Assembly: GCA_943736015.1 (NCBI GenBank)
Contig: OX031057.1
Span: 58,610,001 to 58,674,000, forward strand
From: Tridacna crocea
Taxonomy: Eukaryota > Mollusca > Bivalvia > Cardiida > Cardiidae
Direction: 5' to 3'
Length of the DNA stretch: 64,000 nt
A program made the position numbers and the translations under genes. Below the pieces are notes generated by a model. The model ran no database searches, was not told the origin of the DNA, and saw nothing but the letters and a program-made list of their open reading frames with translations. Below, piece after piece: positions 22,901 through 37,900 of this stretch. Position 1 is the first letter of the stretch. Every line of letters starts with the position of its first letter.

Positions 22901-25900
22901 TATGGGCTCCATCTCTGTCGGCCGGCATCTTTCTTTAACCGTTTTTCTTTGGCTCTCCTGTTGGGTGAATTATACAGAAAATGTATAGACATATTTTTTC
23001 TAGCCAAATGAGTGTCATCTGATGCCTTGCGGACGGCATAGATCAAGATCAGACTGCGCAGAACGTGCATCCTGTTCGTAATCTGTACCGTCTGCTTGTC
23101 AACTGAAACCTTTGACGTATATATCTCTTTGATCCTTATATAGGTTGAATTATCATGTATGTACTAAGTTTCAGCAGTACCAGGTTAACCCTTAACTGAC
23201 CTATTGCGGACACTGTAGATCAAGATCAGACTGCACAAAACGTGCAGTCTGATCTTGGATCTACACTGTTCGATAACGAAGTATACTTCCCGAAACATTA
23301 CTTTGAAGAGGCAATATATATTTTTACTAACGAAATGAAAATTTCATTTTAACTATTTAGCAGGATAAGGGTTAAGCCCCTGAAATGTCTTGCCCCGGGA
23401 CAAACATACGGAAAGCCCAGTGCTTCGACTGATGATATTATTATACTGCAAAGAAATATCTTGGTATCTGATTGGATAATATATCCCGAACATATATATA
23501 TCATGTACACTGGTAAAACCTATGTAAAAGCAGTTTCCCTTTCGGCAGCCTCGTATACATGAGTACACTATCAACACACCACCCAAAATGGCGGCGTCGG
23601 TCAGGATTAACACCAAAATTATGCGCCAAGCTGCACGTTTCAGCACATATTACCAAGGTTTCAGTGACGTCAGTTCCAACTGACGTCAATGTGTCAATGT
23701 TCATTGAATTGGGGCACTCAGAAGGGAAATTCTACTTCGTCAGCGTACTCAATTAAAAAAAAAACAAGTGAATTTCACTTAACAAACTTTGGAGTGCTAA
23801 AATTTTGCAGTATAATAAATCCGTTATACGGTCAAGTTGCAGGGGACTTTGAAAAATCTTCACGGCTGTGGTGAATCATGTCGTCACCTCGCCTTTGGCT
23901 CGGGGAAACATGATTCACCAGAGCCGTGAACAAGTTTTAAAGTCCCTGCAACCTGACCGAGCAGCTAATAATGTTCCGGACGTCCAGCTTATGTGTCCTA
24001 CATTTTATCACTGAGCTTTGGCGGGCCCAAAAATAATACAGAACTGATTGAATTCTTTCAGCGCTAAAAATAGAAAGTCGTCCTCTTTCGATGGTTGAAA
24101 ATTAGATTCACGGAAACTCAGAAAGATATTTATCAAATAGACTTGCACGTTCTCTACAGTCTGACCTTGGTCTTACTATTTGCAAAAGGCTTTGGCACAG
24201 AAAGGATTAAGGCTGTTTGAAACTATATTTTACGTAAACTTATTTTGTATTTCCGTATAAATTCAAAAGCTGGTGAGATACCATCATTAAAAGATCTTCA
24301 ATTTCACTCACTCAGAGGGTTAGTCTGAGTAATTCAGGATAAGACAAGAGAGTTGGAAAGTTAATGACTACATCCTCTAGGGTAAAAAACTACAACGAAT
24401 GCATTAAAAGGTACATAAGTCACTTGGATAAGCAGCAAAACTCTTGAAACCCGTGTACAAAGATGCATGTTCATGTACATGGAAGTGAAATATGCCAAAC
24501 ATTGAAAACATTGGTCAAGCGGGTAAAATTTATAAATAGCGTAAAGTTTTGATTCAGATCAGCCTGAATGGACCGCGCAGGCTGAGCTGAGTCGATACTT
24601 TTTTCGGATGCATTATGCCGACTTTTAAGAGAAAATAGTTCAAATCTCAGTCAAACATATTAATTTACTTTTTCTGTGTGCGTGTGTAAGTTTACCTGTT
24701 CTGAAACCAAACTTGTACGACCCGCATATCGAGGCCCGTCTCAGCACTTAGTTGTTCCCGTACATGTCTGGCCGGTTTTGGACTTTCGTTATAAGCTCGC
24801 TTCAGGGCCTCGAGTTGTTTGGCAGTTATGGTTGTCCGGGGCCTTTTACTGGCGTCATCTAGGCTGTAGTCCCCGAAATTCTCTAGAAATAGAAATTGCA
24901 TATTGAACATTAACTCCTTGACAGCCACATAAATTGCATAGATAGCTCTCGATATTGAAAATGGCTGTCTGGACCAGCATTTCTTCCATCATATGATAAT
25001 GTTTTCCAAGATCAGGTTATACGTGGTGATAACCTTTGGACATCACCTTTTATGGTTCGAGTCTATCTTGTGTGGTTGAAGTGACAATTCCTCAGTTACT
25101 TGGTTTAGCTCCTTAATCCTTTACCATAAACAGAAGTTTAGACTTATCCTAACCAAAAGCATACACAGAGGCTAAATTAAATGTGACCAAAATTGTTGAG
25201 GTTGTCTTTGATAGGGAAGAAAACAATGTGGCGAAAGCAGAAAATGCTGGTTACCAGCACTTTCTCCTTTTCCCACAATGTTTCCGAAAGGCTTCTTTGA
25301 CAGGGGTGTTAAAAGTCGGAATTGTGTGGTAAAGGTTTAAGCCCGAAAAGGCTTTTCTAGAAACTAACACAAAAGTATCAACAAATAATTTCAAGCTAGA
25401 CATTAAAGGAATTTCTGGTCGGTTAAAAATGTGCAAAAGTATTATAATTATATGCATAAATCTATATTTGTCAAATATGAAGAAATTTTATTCCATGTTG
25501 CACTTGTAGTAACGGTATTACGGGTTTACTACCTTAAGTTGACACAAGTCGAAACTTTTTGATACTGGACAATTTTCTACCCGTCAAACGACAATTCTTT
25601 CTCACAAAATGGATTTAATATTCATTAAATATGCCATGACAAGCTTGGTATAATGCGTCACAGAGAAGTATTTAATTCCAATTTACAAAAGCCTGGCAAA
25701 AAAACGATTAACCCTTTCCCAAACAATCCCTGGTTTTTACGGGTCTGGAATAGTAGCCGTTTGAAAACATTGTGGGAAAAGGAGAAATTGCTGGTAACCA
25801 GCATTTTCTCCTTTTCCCACAATGTTTTCTACCCTATCATAGACAAAAATCATCTTTTCAGCAAGAGCTGAATTTTCGTCTGCAAGTGCTTTCAATTTGG

Positions 25901-28900
25901 TCTAGTCCAAAAGTTTGTCGTTTGGGAAAGGGTTAAGCTAATCAGAAATTCTGTCACTTCCTAAATCTAGAGCTAGACTAAGAATGGAATTTAAAATGAT
26001 TTGTGAAAACAGTCCCTCTGTAGGTTTCTAGGAGGCGTTCATCGAGGATGAAAAAATAAAATGTTAAGAGCTTGTTTCACACGATAATAAATGGCCTGCA
26101 ACACGCGAAAAGGGGCATTTGGACATTTGAGTAAAGTGTCTTCTCGGATCAGCTTAATCCGAGACGGTACATCACGATTACAATGGATTTCGTGCTACAG
26201 TAGACTTACGCAAAACAGAAAATAACCTAAAAACTGCGTAGGTCTATCCGGGATGACGCTTTACGAGAAAGTTCGAATGCCCCTTTTTACATGTTGCAGG
26301 GATATAGTAGTTGACCTTGTACTTAAAATGCACACAACACCAAGTATCATTTTACGACAAACATAAACGCCATCTGAAAAAATAGTACTTAGCCAAACCT
26401 TGACACTTTTGTTTGGAAGTTCTATCTAAGGCGTGATAAAAAACAAAAGTCGCGCTTTCACTGAGGTCACTCGGTTAGAGTCGAGAAAAATATCACCATT
26501 CTCGACAAAAAAAAACCCAGCAAATTTGGAAGAGATACAGTTGAGCACTACTTGTTTTAAGAAAACACTTTCTAACCTGCAATTTAATCGTTGTTAAAAT
26601 TTATTTTAATTTCAAAATCATAGGCAACCATCGATTTATTTTATTATCGATGTAAACCATGATCAAGCACACTCTTTGCTTAACCACAAAACAAAAACAA
26701 AACATGCCAAACAAAAAAAAAAGGCACCGGAAGCCATCAACAGCTTCCAAGATTCAAAACTATTTCTGGGAGAAGGAGACCCCCAGACCATCCCGGGAAA
26801 TCCCACTCCCCTCTCTCAGTAATTCGGGTCTCAGGTAAAACCTTCGGTACTTTTGCATTAACTTTACTTGAAGCTAGCCACGTCCCTGAAAGCAGCTGAT
26901 GTGTCGTGCAAATGACCTCAGGACAGCATGACTTAATAGATTGGCCGAAGCGATATAGCTCATATTATGTTGACAAAACGATAAACACTACGTAAACATA
27001 CAAATAAAGCATTAAAACTTGACAGGATGAGGGTTTAAGGGACAAGCAGATTTTTGTCATCATTCTAATAGAACTTGAATGACTGGATCCAATACAACAC
27101 AACAATGGCCTCAAAATGGTTTCTCCTCCACCAGAAATCCAATTAATTAATTACTCTAACCCTTTCATCTCAGCCGATAAAATTGGTTGTCTTTACGGAT
27201 GGCCACGTAGATCGGGGTTAAGATTATACGAACTTGAATCCACGCATACCCCTACTTAAATCAAGGCTGCTTTGCTTCTCAAAGTGACTTGGTACCCTCA
27301 TGCAGGTTATATATAGATAACAGCGAAGGTATGCCGATTTTTATTCCCAAAGATGTCAAAAATATTATTCACGTGATTTGCACGGGAAAAGAACGTTGAA
27401 ACAGATCAAGCAATTTTTGACTGTTAATGACGGCTTTTACTGACATTTGAATTTATTAATCAATATCACAGGGGTAAGTCTAGGTATAGGCCTACTATGA
27501 CCAAAAACTCCCTCTTTAATGTTGAATTCTATTTTTAGATACCGAAAAACGCTAACATACTTAACGCTAAGTGCCATTTACAACTATAGTTAGGCTTACT
27601 TTTAACAGTGTGGATTCAGATTGAACAGTTCGAAGTGTGCGACCTGATCTCAAATCCATTCTTTCAGTTTTGTTGAGGCTCTACAGAAAAATAAAGACTT
27701 GAAATCGCTATTTTGCCTCAAATATGTGTCTTAGGTGCTTAGATCTAAAACCATTGCAAAAAACAATTCCCTTTTTAACGACTTTCAAGAGGTGGTATTT
27801 TTGAAAACATGCTGGGAAAACAAAAAAGCTTTTTGTCGTTTTCCTACCATTTTTTCTACCCTTTCAAAGAAATGCCGACATTTGAGCCACTTCAAAATTG
27901 ACGTCTGAAAATGCTTTCAAATTAGACAAATCCACAATGTTGTCATCAAATAGAGAGTTAAAAGGGTTAATCTAGAAGCGGAAGTGTTAATTACCTCTTG
28001 CTTTGGCGCTTTCATAATCGGATTTGCAGACGAGTTTTTTGTCCTCCATCAAGTAAAACTCGTCGCCCGTGTTCAACTGTCGGCTGCACATTAAACACGC
28101 AAAACATTCCAAATGATACACGTTGTCCTGGGCACGGCGCACCACCTCTGTCGGGGGAATCCCCTTCTCGCAGCCTGCACACTTTGTTCCAAAATGCCTG
28201 TAAAACAGTACAAGAAATTATGAATGGTTTTATTGCTATTTAAGGAGGTAAGAGTTCTTAATCAAGCCATAAATTAATAGTTTGCAACATGCGAAAAGGG
28301 GCATTTGGACATTTGCGTAAAGTGTCTTCTCGGATCAGCCTACGCAGGCCGCGCATGCAAATCCGAGACGGCACATTACGACTGCATTAGATTTTGTTCT
28401 TCATTAAACTTTGGCAAAACAGAAAATTACGTTAAAACGGAAAGTGTCGTTGCGAATCAGCCTGCGCGGACTACGATCCGAGACGACACGTTACGCAAAT
28501 GTCCGAATGCCCTGTTCGCGTGTTGCAAGCCATTACATAATGATTGAGGCACGCTCTGGTAAAAGTGGCTTTGATGCATGTCCGAAGCACGTTTTAACAA
28601 GCAAGACATCACAAAGTCATGATCATTGATCCATAAAATCCACTTTGTTTCAACCGAGTTAATCACTTGGTCGACTTCTTGACAAGCAGAAAATTGACAA
28701 ATACCCAAAACTTTCTACTCAGATCAGACTGCGAATGAAGCTCCATGCCTATACTTTTGCAAATGATTTAAGCCCCCCCCCCCTTTTTAAAGAGTATGGC
28801 AACATTTATTATTTCAATACCCGCGCTTTGTATGAGTAGCAATGTGCACTTGACAGAAATCTGATGGCATCTTATTAGATACAAGTTAAAACACAATGTA

Positions 28901-31900
28901 TTTTTAAATCAATCTGAAAGGATATTGCTGTTTTAATCAAATTATTGTTTCTTTGTTTAACTAATATGGTATAAAACAATTTTAAAACAAAGGCATATAA
29001 TTATGGGCCATTTCAGATTTATCTGCAAACTATCGCTTTGTTCTTATCGGTGTATAAATATAATGCTGTTGTTTGTCTGTACTCATATCGATACTAAAAA
29101 GTAATTTAATATTATTAGCACAAGACTAGCGCAGGATAGGGACGAACACAAAGATGGAAAGATAAAGGAAATATACGCAGAGACGGAGAGGTGAGACGAA
29201 GAATCTGGGAGTTTTTTGCAGAGAAAACGACACATGATCGTGCTGTAAAACCTGTTCAAATTGTACCCACGAACAACCCAGTAAATCAGCATCAACAAAT
29301 TATTCATAGTTCAACATGAATATTTTACGTTCGTATCTTCTTTATCTAATGGAGTGGAAACTATTTTTATGGAAATTGCATAATTCTGAATTCATTAAGC
29401 TCGTACACTCTACTCAAAGCACAACCTTGTATTAGCAGACGTTTCCATCAAAATAAGACTGGTCAGAACGTGAAGTGGTAAAGGCAAAAACTCCATACGA
29501 CATTATTATACTGCAAAGAAATTTCTCGTGATCTGATTGGATAAAATGCCCCGAACATATATATCGTTTAAACTAGCAAAACCCACGTAAAAGCAGTTTC
29601 CCTTTCGGGAGCCCCGTATACATGACTACACTGTCGAAACACCGTACGAAATGGCGGCGTCGATGAACATTAGCATCTAGGTTATTCACCAAGCTGCACG
29701 TTTTAGCATGTATTACCAAAGTTTTAGTGACGTCAGTTTTCATTGTATTGGGGCACTCATAGGGGTTCCCCTCATTCTTCGGCTTACTCAATTTTGTAAA
29801 CAAAAAAAAAACAGGTAAAATTTTCGCGTAGCAAAAGCTTGAATGGTAAAACTTTGCAGTATAGAAAATTCGTTGTACGGTCAGGAGGCAGATGGACTTT
29901 GAAACTTGTTCACGGCTGTGGTGAATTATGTCGCCACCTCGCCTTCGGCTAGGGCCGACATGATTTACCACAGCCTTGAACAAGGTTCCAAGTCTCCTCT
30001 CGCATAATCTGTTTTCTTTAAATGTAATATTCTGAAATTGCTTTCGTTTCTTATTTCTTTTATATACTCTTTTTCCTCTCCGGTACCACTACGTATTTCA
30101 TTTACAATTTATATTTTTTTTTTTTTTGCAAGCTTTGCATACTAAACTAATTTTCTTATATGCAACCAAAAGTTGCGTTCTTTTTTCTTAACAAAAAGGT
30201 CTTAGAACCAAGTGGCAGGATACATTGAATACGAATGGAAGTAGAAAATAAGTTAAATTAAAACACTGTGAAAATAATTGTGCAGTCGTTCAAAGTGTTA
30301 GTCATTTGCAGGGAAATAAATTCTATAATTAGATAAAAAGTTGACAAGTCGCTCTATTCGTTTATTTTTTATCTAGTTTAAAACTTGGGCTACTAAACGC
30401 GACTTAGTTACCTTTTGCATACCATGTCGATCAAGAGCAGACTGCACATAGCGTACAGTCTGATCTTGGATCCACGCTTTCCGATAAAGATATGCTATTT
30501 CCTAATATTTGAATTTAGATGTGGGTTAGAACGTCGGCCTCTTAACCCGAGTTCGATACCCAGGAGCGGGTATCAACTTTGGGATTTTTCATTGGCCCAT
30601 AGTTACGACCCTAGTGCTGGTGTAGTTCACAGAAAGCAGAATCGAGAGGGGTTAATATAAGTTGTAGGAGATTGATTCTTAACCGATATAAAATAAATGT
30701 TTAACCCTTTACCACATAATGACGACTTTTAACGGTAGGTGGTAGAAGTCTTTTGAAAACATTGTGAAAAAAGGAGAAAATGCTGGTAACTAGCATTTTC
30801 TCCATTTCCCTCTATGTTTTTCACCCTTTCCATATCAAATTTCCATTTCTCAATCATATTTATTTTGTCGTCTGCAAATGCTTTCAATTTTGACCACTCT
30901 ATACATTTGTCGTTTGGTAGAGAGTTTAAACTTAAGAACTACTAAACATGTTTCTCTCTCCAAGCGTAAAGGAACTGGACTGTCAAACTAGATAAAAATG
31001 TGCACTTATGGATTTCATGTGACAGAATGGTTATCCTGCAATCAGGACCGGTATTCACCAACCAGTCTTAAGAACGTTCTTTGTCTTATTCTCCAGAATT
31101 TTCTACCTTTTTAAGTAACACAACTTCTGATTGGCTAAACCTTTCGGTTTAGCCAATCAGAAGTTGTGTTACTTACGAATTTAGAAAACCTTGGAGAATA
31201 AGAAAAAGAATATTCTCAAGAATGGTTGGTGAATACCGGTCCAGGGGCTGTATTCACCAACCTTTCTTAAGAATATTCTTTGTCTTATTCTCCAGAATTT
31301 TCTACATTTGAAAGTAACACAACTTCTGATTGGCTAAACCAAATGGTTTAGCCAATCAGAAGTAGTGTTACTTACACATAGAGAAAATCTTGGAGAATAA
31401 GACTAAGAATATTCCCAAGAATGGTTGGTGAATACGGGCCCAGGTGTTCCATCATGATACCACATATGACGTCACAACATCATTTTTCATACAAATGAGC
31501 CATGTTCTGGGAATGCATTCCAATTGCGTGTTACACTAAGGAACTCATCAGGTAATCGTGATTTGTGTAATTCGTCGTGGTTAAAAACTTGCTGAATTAT
31601 TAGATAAAATAGTCCTTTGACATGTAGAAAACGTTTATCGATGGCATTTATTTTCGACCAAGGTCAGCCCGCGTGGACTAACAAGGCTGGTATGATACAT
31701 TTGCAGATTCATTAAGCCCCATTCTTATATAACATGGCTAATTTAATTCCAAGTATATAAGCTATCAGTGAATAATAATCTTACTATTCGAGCTACATAC
31801 ATCTGCCGCTCTAAAAAAGTTGTATCTATTCTAAGTGTAACAGTGTATGTTGACGTCTTTTGAAGTAGATAGAAAGTGGTAATGACGTCAAACTAACGTT

Positions 31901-34900
31901 ATTGACGTTACAAACGTTACGTTTTCTAAAGGCAATACACACGAATGTTAAAATAGGCTGTCACGGGAACAATTCTTGTTCGCAATGTGAATATAGAGGG
32001 GGAAAAAGATGAGTAAAGTTAAATTTGTTAAATGTATAAATGCATCAAGAATTTTCCTGATTTTTCTCTCTCCGATAACGTTAACAAAATATTTAAATTT
32101 CGTGGCAATAAAATCTGCAATTAAAACCCTTGAGATGTTTACACCAACTTAACTCTTCCGATTAATCGATAAAATTTTAGACTATTCCAAATTCAAATCA
32201 TTTGTATACTACAAAATACACGTGATTCAAAACTTGATTTTTTTTAGAAAGGTATAAAACATTTTGGGAAAAGGAGAAAATGCTGGCTACCAGCATTTTC
32301 TCCTTTTTCCACAAAGTTTTTAAAAGGCCTTTTTCCTGTGGGTCGTTTAAACTTTGGAATGTAAAGCAAAGGGTTAAGGTTCCTTTACGGATTTTTAAGA
32401 TCAGACCAGACTATTTTGTATAGTCAGATCTTCATCGATTATATACATGTACGACATGACTAGGACGTTTACACCAAAGTAACATCGAAAACCACACAAA
32501 TTTGGCTTTTACTTCGGACTGAAAATATTTTTCATATCTGTTTATTTATAAGTGTTCAGATTCGGATGAAGAACACTATAGTTAATGGGGGCGATCACGA
32601 CCTGTCATATTTCAGCACTGTTTATACAAGAGAGGGTGTAAAAATCGCACTCAATCAAGACCGTTCCGAGGGTTTACGAGTCCCGTATCGAGATTATGTT
32701 TACACAGAAGCCCCTGCCTGGAATCTCCGCCAAATAAGGTAAATATTGTCTTTAGAGCTTGACAAAACCGTGATTGACACTTCAGGGACTATTTATAGAA
32801 ATTAATGTTCAAACCGAGAATATTAAACGACTTGGAACTGTTACAGAATTTTTCCAACTCGTTTAAAATGTTTTCCCAGGCGTCCTGAAAACAAATAATT
32901 CAAAGTGCTATCGTTTTCATTGAAGATGAAAAACTGCCTGGATTTGAGATAACAATACTGGTCTCACGAAAATCGTTACACAAGTTGTCTGTTTGTCAAA
33001 GTTGTGTTTTAAATCGTTTTCAAAGTAGTTCGAGTATATCACGACAACGTCTTACGTATCTGTACATTTCCTCAATTTTACCAGTATCTACTTCCACTAT
33101 GTGTCTTACACAAGTAGATTTGCATGCCATGAACATGTATCAAGTGCGATTAATAAAAACTTGTTTGGTTTTTTTTTCATGGCAAGCGTAGTTAGAGGTA
33201 TCATTTAGTAAACATGCACAAATTTTGCCTTTAACCCTTAACCAGACGACAAAATTTCAGCCATATCAAAACTGAAAGTATTTGCAGACGACAATTGCAC
33301 GTGGCTTAAAAGGAGCAATTTTTATTTGACACGGAAGAAAACATCATGGGAAACGGAGAAAATGCTGGGAACCAGCATTTTCTCCTTTTCCTACAATGTT
33401 TTTAAACGGTCTCTATTCCAGGGTCATTAAAAGTCCGCATTGCGTAATAAAAGGCTACATTTTATAGTGGACTGGTCGCTTTGCGTTTGCTCCTCTGCTA
33501 TGACGTCATCGTACCAATTTTGACAGGAACTGACATAACAGACGCGATTTATTGATCGTGAAGGGTTTCAAAAAGTATTTACAAATTTCGGGTGTGAAAT
33601 CTTAAAATACTTTAAGGATAGGATACACCGATGGGATTCGTGTAACATCGGCAAAATTGCTCGCATTCGACCGATACTCGGGTAATCCGTAATCGGTGCA
33701 CGGAAGCAGCGTCTTTCGGCCGATCGATGACGGACAACGCGAGTCTTAGCCGAATCCGTTTGTTTTTTCGGCGATGAAAGGCGAGGTTACATGAATCCAA
33801 TTGAGATGCCCTTTCCTTAACTCTTTACCACACGAGAACATTTTAGACCGGTCCAAACTGAAAGCATTTGCAGACGACAAAATAAATGTGACTGAAATTT
33901 TAAAATTTGGTCTGGGAAGGGTTGAAAACATTGTGGGAAAAGGAGAAAATGGTGGTTACCAGCATTTTCTCCTTTACCCACAATGTTTTCAAAAGACTTC
34001 TTTCTCAGGGTAAAGAGTTAAGCTTCAATAGGCAAATATTAGAAATCTCACACGAAGTTATAAAGAAGCCATAACTCCTTTCCCAAACAATCCCTTTACG
34101 ACATTGGGGAAGAGGATTTTAAAAAACAATGTGGGAAAAAGTGAAAATGCTGGTAACCAGCATTTTCTCCATTTCCAACAATGTTTTCCACCCATTCCCA
34201 AACAAATTTCAATTTTTGAATAACGTTTAATTTGTAGTCTGCAAATGCTTTAGATTTTGAATAGTCTAAAGAATTGGCATTTGGTAAAGAGTTTATAATT
34301 TGTGCGAACTTTGCCTATAGATCTATTGTCTACCCGTGTATAATGTATATAAAGTTAGAAAAGGACCATAACTTGCATCTGTATCGAAAATCTTACTTAA
34401 CCTGTTTATAGTGTATGGTTATAAGATTTGTTTTTTACTATTGTTATTATTATTTATACAAGATAACATTTATATGCAGAAGTAATAAAGTATGTATGTC
34501 TGTATGTATGTATGTATGTATGTATGAAATTCGAATCCAGTAGATGTACATGTAAGTCGAAGATGATGAACGGACCCCATTTTCACATACGTATACGGGA
34601 AGTTTGTACGGCCAATAATGTCGCATTATATCTTCAATTCTTGAAAATAGCGGATTAATAAATAATAAACTGTCAGCAAAATTAAATGATACAAGAATAT
34701 TCTACGTTGGTGGCGGGGAAAAAGAATGATAACGGCAATTATCGTAAGGCTCCCTTTTACATTTTTAAAAATAATTCCTTAGTTTTCATGGGGAGGGGGG
34801 TGTCAAAGTGCGGTTCATATCAAAATATTTTTTGTGATACACTGCTTAAAAAAAAATGTCAGCAAAATTCGGGTTACTGAGCTAAAAAGATTTTACGTTT

Positions 34901-37900
34901 AGTGAGTATAATTAACACAAATTTTGTGGAAACTATTTTTTACTCAAGCGATGTTTGAGAAGAGGTTCACATTCATGTGAATATCCATGTATCCTTAGAT
35001 GAAATTACACTTTGAAGTCGACAGTAAAACCCCAACTTTTGCTACTTTTAAGGTACATTTTGTGGATAGAGATACCTCCATAACGAAAAGTGTAGATCCA
35101 AGATCAGACTGCACGCTCTGTGCAGTCTGATTTCGATCTACACTGTCCGCTTAAGCTCCTTGAGTTGCACTTAGCAGCCTAAGAATTAAAGTCAGCGGCA
35201 AAAAAAAAATACTTCGAAATATCCGAACTGTCAGATATGTCGTAAAATATTGGGGAAGATTCTCCTTTAAACAAACCACTCTCAATAACAAGGCAGCCAG
35301 TCACAGAACTGCCTGTCTCAACCCCTATCTCAAGGGGACCCGGCTTAATTGCTCGGAAAATGACAGGGTCTTCAAATATTTATGAAATTACTGGCCATTA
35401 GAGAGCTGCGTTATCACTGCGAATGTTACAGTAGCACTCGCCTATCATATATGTCACTAACAGAATTGCTTGGGTTTTAAACTGTTCCCTTAGAAATGCG
35501 ACTTTTTACACGCCCATGCGACAAAGAACTTTAAAAAGACATTATGGAGAAAAAGAACAATTGATTCTTCTTTTGCCACAGTGTTTTCTGTATCATACAT
35601 GAGAGTTTTTTGGCCCTCCTTCAAATTATCCCCCCCCCCCCCGTGACTTGCACAAGTACTCAATTCTAACACAAAATACATGTATCGTTGTTGTCTTAAG
35701 TTACTGTTGACAATTTTATGATTTTCCTTCTCGATAATTTCAAATCGCTGTATTTCAAGTATATTTGTCTGAAAAAAAAATGCCATTCTTACATCTATTC
35801 TTACATTTGGCCTACAACTGTGCAGGCTGATCCGAGACGACTCTTTACTCAAATGTTCGAATGCCCCTTTTTTGCGTGTTGCAAGCCATATATGGGTCAT
35901 TAAAAAATGAAAAAGTCAGTTGTATTGTTTGCAATTTAAATGCTTACTTTCTAAACTTTTACTTTTGCATTTCATGTACAGTTACTCTTGGATTTCATGT
36001 TAGGTACCTCTTTTGAATTTCTTGCCTTTTAACTCTTTTTACATTTTATTTCTATTAAGTCTTTGCATTTCATGTTTTGCAACTCTTTTGCATTTCAACT
36101 TCAGTTACTCTTTTGAATTTTATGTTAATAAACTCTTTTGCATTTCATGTCTATTAACTCTTGCATCTCATGTTAAATGACGCTTTTTCATTTCATGTTT
36201 AGTTACTCTTTGGCATTTCAAGTTTATTTACTCTTTTTCATTTCATGTTTAGTAACTCTTTTGCATTTCGTGTATATTATTTCTTTTGCATTTTATGTCT
36301 AACTCTTTGCATTTCGAGTCTAATATATCTTTTGTATTTTACGTTTAATAATTCGCTTGCATTTTGTGTATAACAGCCTTTTTGCATGTCAGGGTTATTT
36401 ATCCTTTCGTTTTTCATTTTTAGTAATTCTTTTGCATTTCATGTCTATCAACACTTTGAATTTCATGTTTAGTAACTCTTTTGACGTAAGTACCTTTGAG
36501 AGATGCTGCAGATCAAAATTTAACTCTTTTCAAAATGACTCCATTTTGTTCTCTACCCTGGGCGAAATTGATTTTTGATAAAAAATTGGTAAAAAGATGA
36601 TGCTTTTTCTCCTTTTTCCAAAATTCTTTTCTTGAATGTAAAATGTAACACAGAAACCTCATCGTGTAAGCCTCGTTAAACTTAAAATCTGGAAAATGCT
36701 TTTAATTTGATCTGCCTCGTTAAACCTAAAATCTGGAAAATGCTTTCAATTTGATCTGCTCTAAAATTTTGCCGTTTTTTAAAGAACAAAAGCTTGAAAT
36801 TATTACTCTAACTGAAGAAAATGCTTAAACATTGTCCTGCTAAATAATTGAAGAAAAAATTCAATTTGATACAAGTAAAAGCAAGATCATTGCTATTTCA
36901 AAGTTATAGTTCGGGAAATGATATCTCCTCCTCGGACAGTGTAGATCCAAGATCAGACTGAACGTTATGTGCAGTCTGATCCTGATCTACACTGTCCGCA
37001 AAATATCAGAAAATCGTGCTTAGCAGCAGAAGGGTTGAAAGGTGTATTTTCTATATTTAGAGCGAAATTTTCTACTTTGTTCCATTTGTATACATTGATC
37101 TTCCTTTTCAAAGCTTTTTGCATTGGAAATACTTTGAAAATTGCGCACACAGAAGTGGGCTAATTAAAGTTGCATTTCTATGGCAACTAAACGTGAGAAT
37201 TGCCTTTTTTTTAATTAAGCGGAGTTAGCGGGGTTTTTTTTATTAGCGTAGCAGAGTGCACAACACTCAAAATGAATACGGTTCTGGAAAAACGGGAAAA
37301 GTAGAAAACATCAGACATTTACCAAATAATCCAGTGTTTTAATGGCACTGAAGAAGTGGACTTTTGAAAATATTGTGGGAAAATGAGAAAATGCTGGTTA
37401 CCAGCATTTTCTCCTTCTCCCACGATATTTTCCACTATTGCAAAGATAAAAATCAACGTGTCAGCTTGACTGAATTTGGCCCTGCATTGCAAATACTTTG
37501 AATTTGGTCTGTTTAAAAATTTCTCTCATTGTTTGCTATGGAGATCAACAAATGTTGTGCGGATGGTGTAGATAAAGATCAGACATAACAAAATGTGAGG
37601 TCTGATCTCTGATCTAAGATGTAAGATATATTGTGACACAGTCTAGCCAAAACGGAACTCCTTTGTGAAAAAAAAATCAGTTTTTTTCTATAGAATGAGA
37701 ACAAAAAAAATCAACTTTTTACAAGAGAAAAAATACACTTATCCGATTTGAAATAATTTGCGGAGGAACAACTTAATTTCACACATACACTATATTTTTT
37801 ATTTGAAAATGTTGACAAGAAATATCTTTCAAAAAATATGGCCGACGTAAATTTCCAAGTAAATAGATAGTAGCCCTCAGAATAAACATGGCTACAATTT

